A DNA stretch of 64,000 nucleotides, from positions 62,001 through 126,000 of the forward strand of contig NZ_CP118950.1 of the NCBI RefSeq assembly GCF_029024465.1, in the 5' to 3' direction. The notes beneath the pieces are model-generated. The model searched no databases. It was not told where the DNA came from and saw only the letters and a list, made by a program, of their open reading frames with translations. The position numbers were made by a program, and so were the translations under genes. This DNA is from Lactococcus garvieae subsp. garvieae (GTDB taxonomy: Bacteria; Bacillota; Bacilli; Lactobacillales; Streptococcaceae). Shown piece after piece: positions 9,619 through 17,667 of this stretch (position 1 is its first letter; every line of letters begins with the position of its first letter).

Positions 9619-10530
9619 ATGACTATTTTTACTGGGAGAACAGTTGAAGAAGCAATAGAACGCGGCTTATATCGTTTAGGTGTAAAGCGCGAGAATGTAC
9701 ATATTCATGTAAAACAAAAAGAAAAACGTGGTTTTTTAGGATTTGGTAAAAAACGAGCCCTCGTAGATATAGAAGAAATCAAAGAAGAAACCATTCGTAA
9801 AGCGGATCGTTTAGCAGAACGTGGTGTTGAAGATATCAATCTCGGTGTGCCAAAAGCACAGTCTGCCATGGAAGCAACTCTTGAGTTAAGCCAAATTGTG
9901 AAAGCTGTACGTGCAGCTGAAAAAGAACAAGAAGGTGAATTAACTCCAGAAGAACGTGAAGTTATAATTGAAGAAGTTAAAGCAGACATTGCTCAAAGCA
10001 AAGATCCGCTTCCAGAAGTTGAAATTCCCGAGAAGGTAAAAGAAAAAGCTAAGGCTGTACCAATGGAATTAACAGCTGAGGAAACAGAGTTTGCGGATAA
10101 AATTTCGACTTACTTAACAAACATTACTTCTGAAATGGGTATTGCAATCACTGTAAATGTAGCAAAAGAAGGCACTTTGCTTGTTTTTAACTTAAATTCG
10201 AATCAAGATGCTTTACTCATTGGTAAACATGGGAAGATTTTGCAAAGTTTACAAACCTTGGCTAAAGCTTATGCGAACAGTATTTTAAGTACACGTGTAA
10301 ATATTGCTGTCAATGTTGGCGATTATCATGAAAAGCGTAAAGCATATATTACAAGTTTGGCGCATCGTGCAGCAGAACGTGCCCGTTCTGGTGAAACGGT
10401 CTATATTAATGATTTACAGTCCAATGAACGCAAGATTGTACACACAATTATTTCGAAAGAAGAAGGTGTTTCTAGCCATTCTGAAGGTAACGAATACAAT
10501 CGTTATATCACCGTTACAAAAGAAATTTGA
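9619..10530 (+). CDS. jag: RNA-binding protein KhpB (Jag)
   Basis: A 303-aa protein with the Jag_N domain at residues 1-50 ('KRGFLGFGKKRALVDIE'), an acidic linker, a KH domain (about 150-225, with 'LIGKHGKILQSLQTLA', a GxxG loop) and a C-terminal R3H domain (about 235-300, 'RAAERARSGETVYI...NERKIVH'). KhpB pairs with KhpA to bind many RNAs and influences cell elongation in streptococci; it is phosphorylated there by StkP-type kinases. The AGGAGATAGGAG stretch before the ATG is a strong ribosome binding site. Third gene of the rnpA operon. Confidence 0.95.
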   Translation: MTIFTGRTVEEAIERGLYRLGVKRENVHIHVKQKEKRGFLGFGKKRALVDIEEIKEETIRKADRLAERGVEDINLGVPKAQSAMEATLELSQIVKAVRAAEKEQEGELTPEEREVIIEEVKADIAQSKDPLPEVEIPEKVKEKAKAVPMELTAEETEFADKISTYLTNITSEMGIAITVNVAKEGTLLVFNLNSNQDALLIGKHGKILQSLQTLAKAYANSILSTRVNIAVNVGDYHEKRKAYITSLAHRAAERARSGETVYINDLQSNERKIVHTIISKEEGVSSHSEGNEYNRYITVTKEI

Positions 10531-10555
10531 CATTTCCGATGATTTGGTGTAGAAT
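10527..10555 (+). promoter_or_regulatory. Strong promoter of rpmH
   Basis: TTGACA, 17-bp spacer, TAGAAT. The -35 overlaps the jag stop codon. Confidence 0.8.
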
Positions 10556-10594
10556 ATTTTAGTATGCTTTAAGCACAGAAATGAAAGAAAGGAA

Positions 10595-10635
10595 CACCGC
10601 AAGAACGGTGGAGCTACTTTCCCAAGTGAAGTAGC
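10595..10635 (+). promoter_or_regulatory. Two-hairpin leader of rpmH mRNA
   Basis: The roughly 90-nt leader contains two consecutive stem-loops: CACCG/CGGTG (10595-10610) and GCTACTT/AAGTAGC (10613-10635). Neither has a T-run, so they are not terminators. They may serve mRNA stability or L34 autoregulation; this is inference. Confidence 0.4.
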
Positions 10636-10650
10636 CCAGGGATTTAACAA

Positions 10651-10785
10651 ATGAAACGTACTTACCAACCACATAAAAAACCTCGTAAGACTACTCACGG
10701 ATTCCGTGCACGCATGGCAACTAAAAACGGACGTCGTGTACTTGCAGCTCGTCGTCGTAAAGGACGTGCTTCACTTACAGTTTAA
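10651..10785 (+). CDS. rpmH: 50S ribosomal protein L34
   Basis: A 44-aa, highly basic protein: [18 protein letters not shown], then [20 protein letters not shown] and RASLTV, the whole of bacterial L34. AGGGA lies 8 nt before the ATG. It has its own strong promoter, a structured leader and a terminator. In many bacteria rpmH is the gene before rnpA; here it follows jag. Confidence 0.98.
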   Translation: MKRTYQPHKKPRKTTHGFRARMATKNGRRVLAARRRKGRASLTV

Positions 10786-10798
10786 TTGTAAAAAGATG

Positions 10799-10825
10799 CT
10801 CACCCTCGGGTGGGTTTTTTTCTTT
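10799..10825 (+). terminator. Terminator after rpmH
   Basis: Stem CTCACC/GGTGGG (one T-G pair), loop CTCG, followed by seven T. Confidence 0.8.
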
Positions 10826-10867
10826 TGGAAACATGATTCATAAAAAGGAACAAAAATAACTCTTGAG

Positions 10868-10900
10868 AAAGTAAAGCGTTTACTTTTATTGTGATATAAT
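10868..10900 (+). promoter_or_regulatory. Inverted-repeat operator and extended -10 promoter of the aldo/keto reductase gene
   Basis: An 8-bp inverted repeat AAAGTAAA-GCG-TTTACTTT (10868-10886) occupies the -35 position of an extended -10 promoter (TGATATAAT, 10892-10900). The centre resembles a LacI-family/CcpA operator, but the flanking bases differ from the cre consensus in three places, so a dedicated regulator is as likely. Confidence 0.5.
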
Positions 10901-10933
10901 GAATTTATTGTAAAAGAAGAGGAGTTGTTGTTA

Positions 10934-11845
10934 ATGAAAAAAATTCAGATTGCCGATATGCAAGCTTCACAAATTATCTTGGGCTGTATGCGTATCATAG
11001 AACCAGGAAAGAATCCCGTTAAAGTTATTGAGACAGCTTATGAAAATGGCATTAACTTTTTTGACCATGCGGATATTTATGGCGCGGGACAGTGTGAAAC
11101 GGTTTTTGCTGAGGCTTTAGCACAAACCTCTATTCGACGGGAAGATATTTATCTCCAGTCGAAATGCGCCATCCGTCCAGGTATCGCCTTTGATTTTTCA
11201 AAAGAACATATTATCCAATCGGTAGAAGGGTCTTTAAAACGGCTACAGACAGATTATCTTGATACTATGCTCTTGCATCGCCCCGACACGTTAATGGAGC
11301 CAGAAGAGGTCGCAGAGGCCTTCTACGAGCTCGAGAAATCTGGAAAGGTTCGCTATTTTGGCGTTTCCAATCAAAACCCAATGCAGGTGGAGTTGCTTAA
11401 AACAGCAGTGAAGCAGCCGTTACTCTTTAATCAGCTTCAATTTGGCTTAAAACATACCGAAATGGTTGATGCAGGCCTCAATGTGAATATTCCTAATCAA
11501 GCCAGTCATATGCAAGATGGTTCAGTATTAGAGTATTCCCGCATTAATAAGATGACGATTCAAGCTTGGTCTCCTTTCCAACATGGTTATTTTGATGGCC
11601 CTTTTGTTGGCAATGATAAATTCCCTGAATTAAACAAAAAACTTGAAGAATATGCTGAAAAATACAATCTTACACCTTCAGGGATTGCGATAGCGTGGAT
11701 TAATCGCCATCCAGCACGTATGCAGACGATAATTGGTACGATGACGGAACAACGGATTGAGGAAGTAACAAATGCGAGTGATCTGGTTCTCAGCCGTGAC
11801 GAGTGGTATGACTTATATATGGCAGCCGGAAATATTCTCCCTTAA
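10934..11845 (+). CDS. Aldo/keto reductase family oxidoreductase (YdhF-like)
   Basis: A 303-aa NADPH-dependent aldo/keto reductase. The catalytic tetrad is visible: Asp and Tyr in 'FFDHADIYGAG', Lys in 'LQSKCAI' and His in 'LLHRPDTLM'. Later blocks 'YFGVSNQNPMQVELL', 'QAWSPFQHG' and 'WINRHPARMQTIIGTM' match the E. coli YdhF type. The physiological substrate is unknown. ATG at 10934 is preferred over the upstream TTG at 10925 because AGAGGAG ends directly before the TTG, giving proper spacing only to the ATG. Its promoter carries a clear inverted repeat, suggesting regulation. Confidence 0.88.
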   Translation: MKKIQIADMQASQIILGCMRIIEPGKNPVKVIETAYENGINFFDHADIYGAGQCETVFAEALAQTSIRREDIYLQSKCAIRPGIAFDFSKEHIIQSVEGSLKRLQTDYLDTMLLHRPDTLMEPEEVAEAFYELEKSGKVRYFGVSNQNPMQVELLKTAVKQPLLFNQLQFGLKHTEMVDAGLNVNIPNQASHMQDGSVLEYSRINKMTIQAWSPFQHGYFDGPFVGNDKFPELNKKLEEYAEKYNLTPSGIAIAWINRHPARMQTIIGTMTEQRIEEVTNASDLVLSRDEWYDLYMAAGNILP

Positions 11846-11936
11846 GCCCGTAAATTGATAGTTTAGCATTGAGCGACAAATGGCTCTAATAGAACCGTCT
11901 AGAGTGCCATTTATTCGAGTTGCTAGACGAAATAGA

Positions 11937-11965
11937 TTGAATTAGTGTCAGAAATGATGTATAAT
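11937..11965 (+). promoter_or_regulatory. Predicted promoter of ireB-ruvX-DUF1292
   Basis: TTGAAT, 17-bp spacer, TATAAT. Just upstream, 11878-11914 can form an imperfect hairpin (AAATGG/CCATTT plus CTCTA/TAGAG) without a T-run. Confidence 0.7.
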
Positions 11966-12045
11966 TAGAGAGCATTATTAGAAAAAATTAATTAAAAGGA
12001 TTTTTAAGCAGTTTGCTTGAACCTACCCCAAAGGAGGTACATATT

Positions 12046-12312
12046 ATGAGTTTTACAGATGAAACAGTCCGCTTTGAATTTGATGATTCAAGTAAAAAAG
12101 AAATCGGCGAAACACTTGTAAATGTTTATCGTGCACTTGATGCTAAAGGTTACAATCCTATCAACCAAATGGTAGGTTATGTTTTGTCAGGAGATCCAGC
12201 TTATATTCCACGTCACGACGATGCGCGTAACAAAATCCGTCGTTTTGACCGTGATGATATTGTTGAAGAATTGATTAAAGAATACTTAAAAGCACACGGT
12301 GTACAACTTTAA
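12046..12312 (+). CDS. ireB: IreB family regulatory phosphoprotein (UPF0297)
   Basis: An 88-aa protein, [15 protein letters not shown]..., matching the UPF0297/YrzL/IreB family. In Enterococcus IreB is phosphorylated on Thr4 and Thr7 by the Ser/Thr kinase IreK and lowers cephalosporin resistance; both threonines are present here (SFTDET). The AAAGGAGG site places the start at 12046, not at the in-frame TTG further upstream. The stop overlaps the ruvX ATG, and ireB-ruvX-DUF1292 is a conserved Firmicutes trio. Confidence 0.93.
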   Translation: MSFTDETVRFEFDDSSKKEIGETLVNVYRALDAKGYNPINQMVGYVLSGDPAYIPRHDDARNKIRRFDRDDIVEELIKEYLKAHGVQL

Positions 12313-12740
12313 TGTACAGTAGAATTTTAGGTTTGGATGTGGGTACGAAAACTGTTGGTGTAGCTGTGAGTGATTTATTGGGAATGACGGCTCAGCCTGT
12401 CGAAACAATAAAGATTGACAGTGAAGCTGGTGAATTTGGTTTTGAACGCTTAGCAGAACTGATTACAGAATATAAGCCTTCAAAAATCGTACTCGGTTTA
12501 CCCAAACATATGAATAATGATGAAGGTATTCGTGCGGAAGCTTCAAGAAACTATGGTGAAAAAATTACCGAAACGTTTGATGTCGCTATAGAATACCAAG
12601 ATGAACGCTTGACGACAATGCAAGCAGAAAAAGTATTGATTGATGGTGGTGTCCGTCGTAAGGACCGTAAAAAATCAATTGATAAACTCGCCGCTGTCTT
12701 GATATTACAAAATTATCTTGATGCGCACAAATTATTTTAG
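12312..12740 (+). CDS. ruvX: Holliday junction resolvase-like nuclease RuvX/YqgF
   Basis: A 142-aa RNase H-fold protein with '[17 protein letters not shown]' (first catalytic Asp), '[11 protein letters not shown]', and '[13 protein letters not shown]' (acidic residues) as in YqgF. The family is implicated in processing of 16S rRNA ends and/or Holliday junction resolution; which applies here is unknown. ATG overlaps the ireB stop by one base, so it is probably translationally coupled. Confidence 0.93.
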   Translation: MYSRILGLDVGTKTVGVAVSDLLGMTAQPVETIKIDSEAGEFGFERLAELITEYKPSKIVLGLPKHMNNDEGIRAEASRNYGEKITETFDVAIEYQDERLTTMQAEKVLIDGGVRRKDRKKSIDKLAAVLILQNYLDAHKLF

Positions 12741-12754
12741 AAGTAGGAAGTATT

Positions 12755-13078
12755 ATGTCAGAACATACACATGACCATGACCACGAAGACCGTTTTATCA
12801 CTCTTATTGATGATAACGGTAATGAAAGCCTTTTTGAAATCTTGATCACTATTGATGGCCAAGAAGAATTTGGTAAAAATTACGTCCTCGTTATGCCTGT
12901 TGATGGTGCAGAAGATGATAATGGTGAAGTTGAAATCCAAGCCTATTCATTTACTCAAAATGAAGACGGCACTGAAGGTGATTTACAGCCTATCGCTGAA
13001 GATTCAGATGCTGAATGGGATATGATTGAAGAAGTTTTTAATAACTTTATGGAAAATCAGGACGACGAAGTTTATTGA
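12755..13078 (+). CDS. DUF1292 family protein (YrzB-like)
   Basis: A 107-aa very acidic protein with a His/Asp-rich N-terminus ([14 protein letters not shown]) and the DUF1292 core '[19 protein letters not shown] ... YVLVMP ... EIQAYSF'. The function of the family is unknown; its conserved position after ireB and ruvX suggests a shared role in the same pathway. The His/Asp cluster could bind a metal, but that is speculative. GTAGGAAG precedes the ATG. Confidence 0.85.
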   Translation: MSEHTHDHDHEDRFITLIDDNGNESLFEILITIDGQEEFGKNYVLVMPVDGAEDDNGEVEIQAYSFTQNEDGTEGDLQPIAEDSDAEWDMIEEVFNNFMENQDDEVY

Positions 13079-13084
13079 TAAATC

Positions 13085-13110
13085 AAGAGTCAAAGCCTCT
13101 TTTTTTATTG
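13085..13110 (+). terminator. Weak terminator after the DUF1292 gene
   Basis: 5-bp stem AAGAG/CTCTT, 7-nt loop, then seven T. The stem is short. Confidence 0.5.
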
Positions 13111-13159
13111 CATTAATATTGAAATATTATAAACTATTCCAAAAAATTTTTAGCAAAAA

Positions 13160-13188
13160 TTGAGTACTTTGAAGAAATTTGTTATAAT
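13160..13188 (+). promoter_or_regulatory. Predicted promoter of the 532-aa membrane protein gene
   Basis: TTGAGT, 17-bp spacer, TATAAT, starting about 25 nt before the ATG region. Confidence 0.65.
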
Positions 13189-13217
13189 TTAGTGATTACT
13201 CTTTGAAGGAAAATTAA

Positions 13218-14816
13218 ATGAAAAAAAACTATGGTTCACGTTCACTAAGGCATGAACATAAAAAACAATTAGAACAAGCGGAAGAGATCGAGGAGCTTGA
13301 GGTTAGTGAAGACCTCGAACTTCCTGCGGAAGAGACTGGTTTTTATTCACGTCGTCATAAATCAGAAGCAAGTTTTGTACCAACCCGAGAAAAAAAGCCA
13401 CGGCTTATGCCAGCCGACTGGTTATTTATTGGGCTTGTGTCCTTGGTGCTTAGTCTAAGTTTCTATGCTTTCCCTATATTTAATCTCCAACCTACAGGTG
13501 TACAGTCGCAATACCTCTATTCGGGAATGGCAATGCAGGCGGGCTTGGTCCCTTACAATGATTTTTGGGGCTCTGGCGGAATTGTCTTTTACCTGATTAA
13601 TTGGATCGGTCATTTTGGTCAAACCACATGGCTCCTGTACCTTTTCCAAATTCTGGCTTTATTTATGAGCGGTGTGCAGGTCTATCGTTTGATTTCACAG
13701 CGCACACGTAGCCGATTGGCAGCACGTATTATCACAGGTTTTACCTTGGTTTCGATTGCAGGTTTGGCTCAAGGAGGCACAGCGCCAACCTTGATCGCTC
13801 TGCCTTTTGCATTATGGGCATTACAGTTTTTGGACCGTTATCTACGTCAAGATGCACGTGATGAAGCTTTTATCATCTTTGGTATGACTGGAGCTCTTGT
13901 TCTTGTCATATCCCCAATCATGACGATTTTATGGCTTCTGTCTTGTCTCGCTTTGCTTGTCTTTAATATTCAGAATAAAAGAATTGGTCGTGGTATTTAT
14001 CAATTTTTAGCAATTTTATTTGGTGTATTATTGGTAGGTTATACTGTTGCTTTTTACTCCTTAAATGCACAAGTGCTGTATACATCAATCGAACAGTCCA
14101 TTATCATTCCGCTGACGACATTAGGCTTTACAGATAATTTCTGGATGTCGCTTCTGAAAGCTCTTGTTTATCTTTTAGTATTTGGACTTGCAGCCAATTT
14201 CGTACATGGGGTGCGTAATATTAAAAGTTCGGGACAAACCTTTATCTGGCAACTTTTACTCTTATTGAGTTCAATTCTTGTGTTAGGATTTGTTGTTTTT
14301 TCTCAAGTATTCGAAAGTTCAAATTTACTTGCCATCCTGCCCTTACTTTTATTATTCGTGAGCGATACCATACAAGATGCGGTGGATCAACGCCAGAATA
14401 TCTTACAAGATTATATGAAGGCCAAGCTTTTTGCGCCAATTTTGGCTCTACTCTTTGTGATAGGAGCCCCTATTGTTACACAAACGATGCATCAACAAGT
14501 TTTCTCTGAAGAACAACAAGTTGCGCAGTTTGTGAAAGCTGATACAACAAAAGAGGATAAGGTGTTGGCGATAGCGTCGGATAAAAACATTAATTTGCGG
14601 TCACAGCGTGTGGGAGGCATAGATGATTTCCCTCGCCATTATCCCGTTAGATTCCATCAGAACTTTGATTTGCTCTTTGCCAACGCAGGGAATAAGTATG
14701 TCGTGGTGCAAAGTGGACAGGATCTTTCAAATTCAGTACAAGAAACTCTTAAAGATTCTTACAAAAAAGTGGAAGTTGGTAACGTTAGTCAATTTTCTGT
14801 ATATAAAAAGAAATAA
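13218..14816 (+). CDS. Polytopic membrane protein, GT-C-like topology
   Basis: A 532-aa protein with a charged cytoplasmic N-terminus (about 70 residues, Glu/Lys/Arg-rich), then roughly eleven hydrophobic segments from residue 73 to 430 and a C-terminal soluble domain of about 100 residues. After the first membrane segment comes 'GLVPYNDFWGSGGIVFYLIN', an acidic residue in an aromatic, short loop, reminiscent of the first extracellular loop of GT-C (GT39/ArnT-like) glycosyltransferases. That similarity is by topology and motif only; the substrate is unknown. It has its own promoter and terminator and lies directly before codY. AAGGAAA precedes the ATG. Confidence 0.8.
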   Translation: MKKNYGSRSLRHEHKKQLEQAEEIEELEVSEDLELPAEETGFYSRRHKSEASFVPTREKKPRLMPADWLFIGLVSLVLSLSFYAFPIFNLQPTGVQSQYLYSGMAMQAGLVPYNDFWGSGGIVFYLINWIGHFGQTTWLLYLFQILALFMSGVQVYRLISQRTRSRLAARIITGFTLVSIAGLAQGGTAPTLIALPFALWALQFLDRYLRQDARDEAFIIFGMTGALVLVISPIMTILWLLSCLALLVFNIQNKRIGRGIYQFLAILFGVLLVGYTVAFYSLNAQVLYTSIEQSIIIPLTTLGFTDNFWMSLLKALVYLLVFGLAANFVHGVRNIKSSGQTFIWQLLLLLSSILVLGFVVFSQVFESSNLLAILPLLLLFVSDTIQDAVDQRQNILQDYMKAKLFAPILALLFVIGAPIVTQTMHQQVFSEEQQVAQFVKADTTKEDKVLAIASDKNINLRSQRVGGIDDFPRHYPVRFHQNFDLLFANAGNKYVVVQSGQDLSNSVQETLKDSYKKVEVGNVSQFSVYKKK

Positions 14817-14846
14817 GATATACATAATTGTATATCTTGTTTTATT
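14815..14846 (+). terminator. Terminator between the membrane protein gene and codY
   Basis: 10-bp perfect stem AAGATATACA/TGTATATCTT with a TAAT loop and a following T-rich run; the stem begins inside the stop codon. Confidence 0.8.
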
Positions 14847-14861
14847 ATAATGAAAAAAGCG

Positions 14862-14876
14862 AATTTTCTGACTATT
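14862..14876 (+). promoter_or_regulatory. CodY box upstream of codY
   Basis: AATTTTCTGACTATT matches the CodY consensus AATTTTCWGAAAATT at 13 of 15 positions. It lies 4 nt upstream of the predicted codY -35, the right place for autorepression, which is established for codY of Lactococcus lactis. Confidence 0.75.
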
Positions 14877-14880
14877 CCTG

Positions 14881-14909
14881 TTGTTTTTTGAATTTTTTTG
14901 TGTTATAAT
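14881..14909 (+). promoter_or_regulatory. Predicted codY promoter
   Basis: TTGTTT, 17-bp spacer, TATAAT with TGT immediately before it (extended -10). Confidence 0.65.
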
Positions 14910-14952
14910 TCATTAAGAGTTTATTTAGAAAATAATATAATAGGAGAAAACC

Positions 14953-15744
14953 GTGGCTACTTTATTAGAAAAAACCCGCAAAATTACATCAGTTCTGCAA
15001 GATGGAGTAACTGATTTAAAGCAGGAGTTACCCTATGATAACATGACAGAGCGTTTAGCCAACGTGATTGACTGTAATGCTTGTATCATTGATACAAAAG
15101 GGAAACTTTTGGGCTATTCACTGCCATACGAAATTAACAACGATCGTGTTAATGAACTTTTCCATGTACAAAAACAATTGCCAGAAGATTATGCACGTGC
15201 GGCTATCCGTATCTATGACACTTTAGCAAATATCACGATTAACGAACCTTTGTCAGTATTTCCTGCAGAACTTTTAGGTGAGTATCCTAATGGTTTGACA
15301 ACATGTGCACCAATCTATGGTAGCGGTATGCGCTTGGGAACATTTATCTTATGGCGTACAGACGGGAAATTCAGTGATGATGACCTTGTGCTTGCAGAAC
15401 TTGCAACAACAGTTATCGGTGTTCAACTTTCCAATCTTAAACTTGAACAAATGGAAGAAAATATCCGTAAAGACACGATGGCCAATATGGCAGTCAATAC
15501 ACTTTCATATTCAGAAATGAAGGCTGTGAAAGCAATTCTTGAAGAACTTGATGGTGAAGAAGGACACGTTATCGCTTCAGTCATTGCCGATAAGATTGGC
15601 ATTACCCGTTCAGTAATCGTTAATGCACTGCGTAAGCTTGAATCTGCCGGTGTTATTGAAAGTCGTTCGTTGGGAATGAAAGGAACTTACCTCAAAGTTC
15701 TTAACCAAGGTTTGTTTACAAAACTTGAAGGCCGTAACTTCTAA
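14953..15744 (+). CDS. codY: Global nutritional regulator CodY
   Basis: CodY senses branched-chain amino acids (in lactococci not GTP) and represses nitrogen and peptide-utilisation genes. The 263-aa product has the N-terminal GAF domain (residues 1-150, '[17 protein letters not shown]', '[17 protein letters not shown]'), a linker helix, and the winged helix-turn-helix whose recognition helix '[20 protein letters not shown]' begins at residue 217. Start is GTG at 14953 with TAGGAGAA upstream. A CodY box before its promoter indicates autoregulation. Confidence 0.98.
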   Translation: MATLLEKTRKITSVLQDGVTDLKQELPYDNMTERLANVIDCNACIIDTKGKLLGYSLPYEINNDRVNELFHVQKQLPEDYARAAIRIYDTLANITINEPLSVFPAELLGEYPNGLTTCAPIYGSGMRLGTFILWRTDGKFSDDDLVLAELATTVIGVQLSNLKLEQMEENIRKDTMANMAVNTLSYSEMKAVKAILEELDGEEGHVIASVIADKIGITRSVIVNALRKLESAGVIESRSLGMKGTYLKVLNQGLFTKLEGRNF

Positions 15745-15757
15745 CCTTAAAAGTAAT

Positions 15758-15788
15758 AAAAAACTTCTCGTGGAGAGAGGTTTTTTAC
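15758..15788 (+). terminator. Terminator after codY
   Basis: 8-bp stem AACTTCTC/GAGAGGTT (one T-G pair), 5-nt loop, six T. Confidence 0.8.
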
Positions 15789-15844
15789 TTGTGGTAAATG
15801 CAGTAGGCAGTAAAGCCTAGCTGTATCAGTTTTTAAAGATTTTT

Positions 15845-15852
15845 GCTATAAT
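15845..15852 (+). promoter_or_regulatory. Extended -10 promoter of gatCAB
   Basis: TGCTATAAT ends 37 nt before the gatC ATG; no good -35 at the expected distance. Confidence 0.5.
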
Positions 15853-15888
15853 TGAGAATGAAAATCTTTAATAGTTAGGGAAAATAAC

Positions 15889-16194
15889 ATGAGCAAGATT
15901 ACAAAAGAACAAGTGGAGCATGTGGCAACTTTGTCAAAGCTCAAATTTGAGGAAAATGACCTTGATGCTGTGACGGATAAACTCGATAAGATTATCGAAA
16001 TGGTGGAGCAGTTAGAGGAAGTCAATACGGAAAATGTAGAATTTACGATGAGCGTTGCGGATAACTTAAACCGCATGCGTGAAGATATTGCTGTACCAGG
16101 TGATGACCGTGATGAATTAATGCGTAATGTACCAACGAAGCAAGACGGCTTTATTAAGGTTCCCGCAATGTTGGCTGATGGAGGAGATGCATAA
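15889..16194 (+). CDS. gatC: Asp-tRNA(Asn)/Glu-tRNA(Gln) amidotransferase subunit C
   Basis: GatC (101 aa) wraps between GatA and GatB and stabilises the complex. It starts with [20 protein letters not shown] and contains the family '[10 protein letters not shown]' and 'NRMREDIAV' elements. The stop TAA overlaps the gatA ATG by one base. A GGGAAAA site precedes the ATG. Confidence 0.96.
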   Translation: MSKITKEQVEHVATLSKLKFEENDLDAVTDKLDKIIEMVEQLEEVNTENVEFTMSVADNLNRMREDIAVPGDDRDELMRNVPTKQDGFIKVPAMLADGGDA

Positions 16195-17666
16195 TGGCAT
16201 TGAATAATAAAACAATTAAAGAGTTGCATGACCTCTTGGTGAAAAAGGAAATCTCTGCTGTTGACTTGACACGGGCGACATTGGAAGATGTACATGCACG
16301 TGAAGCAGCAATGGGCAGCTTTATTTCTGTATTAGATGAAGAAGCGCTAGCGCAAGCAGCTGCTATTGATGCACGAGGGATTGATGCAGCAAAACTCACC
16401 GATGGTATTCCCTTAGCAGTTAAAGACAATATTGTCACTAAAAATATTGAAACAACTGCGGCAAGTAAGATTCTTTCTGGTTTTATCCCACCTTATGATG
16501 CAACTGTGGTTGAAAAACTTTATGATAATGGCATGGTTATTATTGGTAAAGCCAATATGGATGAGTTTGCAATGGGAGGCTCAGGGGAAACTTCTTCTGT
16601 TAAACCAACATACAATGCTTGGGATCAAACAAAAGTTCCCGGAGGTTCATCGTCAGGTTCAGCGAGTGCTGTTGCGAGTGGACAAGTACGCTTGTCATTG
16701 GGGTCCGATACAGGTGGGTCGATTCGTCAGCCGGCTTCTTTCAGTGGTATCGTGGGTCTGAAACCAACTTACGGACGAGTTTCGCGTTATGGTTTAATTG
16801 CTTTTTCGAGTTCACTTGACCAAATTGGTCCTTTTTCAGCTACTGTTGAAGAGAATGCACAACTTTTAAATGTTATCTCAGGTAGTGATGCTAAAGATGC
16901 CACAAGTTCAGAAGTAGCTGTGCCAGATTTTGGTTCAAAAATTGGGCAAGACATTAAAGGAATGAAGATTGCTTTACCTAAAGAATACTTTGGCGAAGGC
17001 ATTGATCCAGCCGTTAAAGAGCAAATTATGGCGGCAGCGAAACACTTAGAATCTTTAGGTGCTATTGTTGAAGAAGTGAGCTTGCCACATAGCAAGTATG
17101 GGGTAGCTGTTTACTACATCATCGCTTCTTCAGAAGCAAGCTCAAATCTCCAACGTTTCGATGGTATTCGTTATGGTTATCGTGCACAGGATATTGAAAA
17201 TCTTGAAGATGTCTATGTGAAATCACGTTCAGAAGGCTTTGGTGATGAGGTAAAACGTCGTATTATGCTGGGGACATTTAGTCTTTCTGCAGGTGCCTAT
17301 GACAAGCACTTTAAAAAAGCTGGTCAAGTGCGTACACTGATTATTGAAGACTTTAATAAAGTGTTTGCTGATTATGACTTGATTCTTGGCCCAACAGCAC
17401 CAACGGTTGCTTTTGGCTTTGATGAAAAATCAAAAGACCCTGTTCAAATGTATCTTTCAGATATTTTAACCATTCCAGTCAACCTGGCGGGATTACCAGG
17501 AATTTCGATTCCGGCGGGTTATGTTGAAGGCTTACCTGTTGGGATGCAATTGATTGGTAAACGTTACGATGAGGAAACAATTTATCAAGTCGCAGCAGCT
17601 TTTGAAGCAACGACAGATCATCATAAGAAAAAACCAATTATCTTTACAGAAGGAGGGGCAAAATAA
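16194..17666 (+). CDS. gatA: Asp-tRNA(Asn)/Glu-tRNA(Gln) amidotransferase subunit A
   Basis: GatA (490 aa) is the amidase that releases ammonia from glutamine so that GatB can convert Glu-tRNA(Gln) to Gln-tRNA(Gln). The amidase signature is clear: catalytic Lys in 'PLAVKDNI', the glycine/serine-rich '[14 protein letters not shown]' and the cis-Ser/Ser pair in '[14 protein letters not shown]'. Length and motif order are standard. Middle gene of gatCAB, overlapping gatC and one base apart from gatB. Confidence 0.97.
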   Translation: MALNNKTIKELHDLLVKKEISAVDLTRATLEDVHAREAAMGSFISVLDEEALAQAAAIDARGIDAAKLTDGIPLAVKDNIVTKNIETTAASKILSGFIPPYDATVVEKLYDNGMVIIGKANMDEFAMGGSGETSSVKPTYNAWDQTKVPGGSSSGSASAVASGQVRLSLGSDTGGSIRQPASFSGIVGLKPTYGRVSRYGLIAFSSSLDQIGPFSATVEENAQLLNVISGSDAKDATSSEVAVPDFGSKIGQDIKGMKIALPKEYFGEGIDPAVKEQIMAAAKHLESLGAIVEEVSLPHSKYGVAVYYIIASSEASSNLQRFDGIRYGYRAQDIENLEDVYVKSRSEGFGDEVKRRIMLGTFSLSAGAYDKHFKKAGQVRTLIIEDFNKVFADYDLILGPTAPTVAFGFDEKSKDPVQMYLSDILTIPVNLAGLPGISIPAGYVEGLPVGMQLIGKRYDEETIYQVAAAFEATTDHHKKKPIIFTEGGAK

Positions 17667-17667
17667 G

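Noticed and set aside
11878-11930. Terminator after the aldo/keto reductase gene
   Set aside because: An imperfect hairpin and a GTCTAG/CTAGAC repeat exist, but no T-run follows on either strand, so termination cannot be claimed.
13140-13165. CodY box before the 532-aa membrane protein
   Set aside because: AATTTTTAGCAAAAA differs from the consensus in four positions; not above background in this AT-rich DNA.
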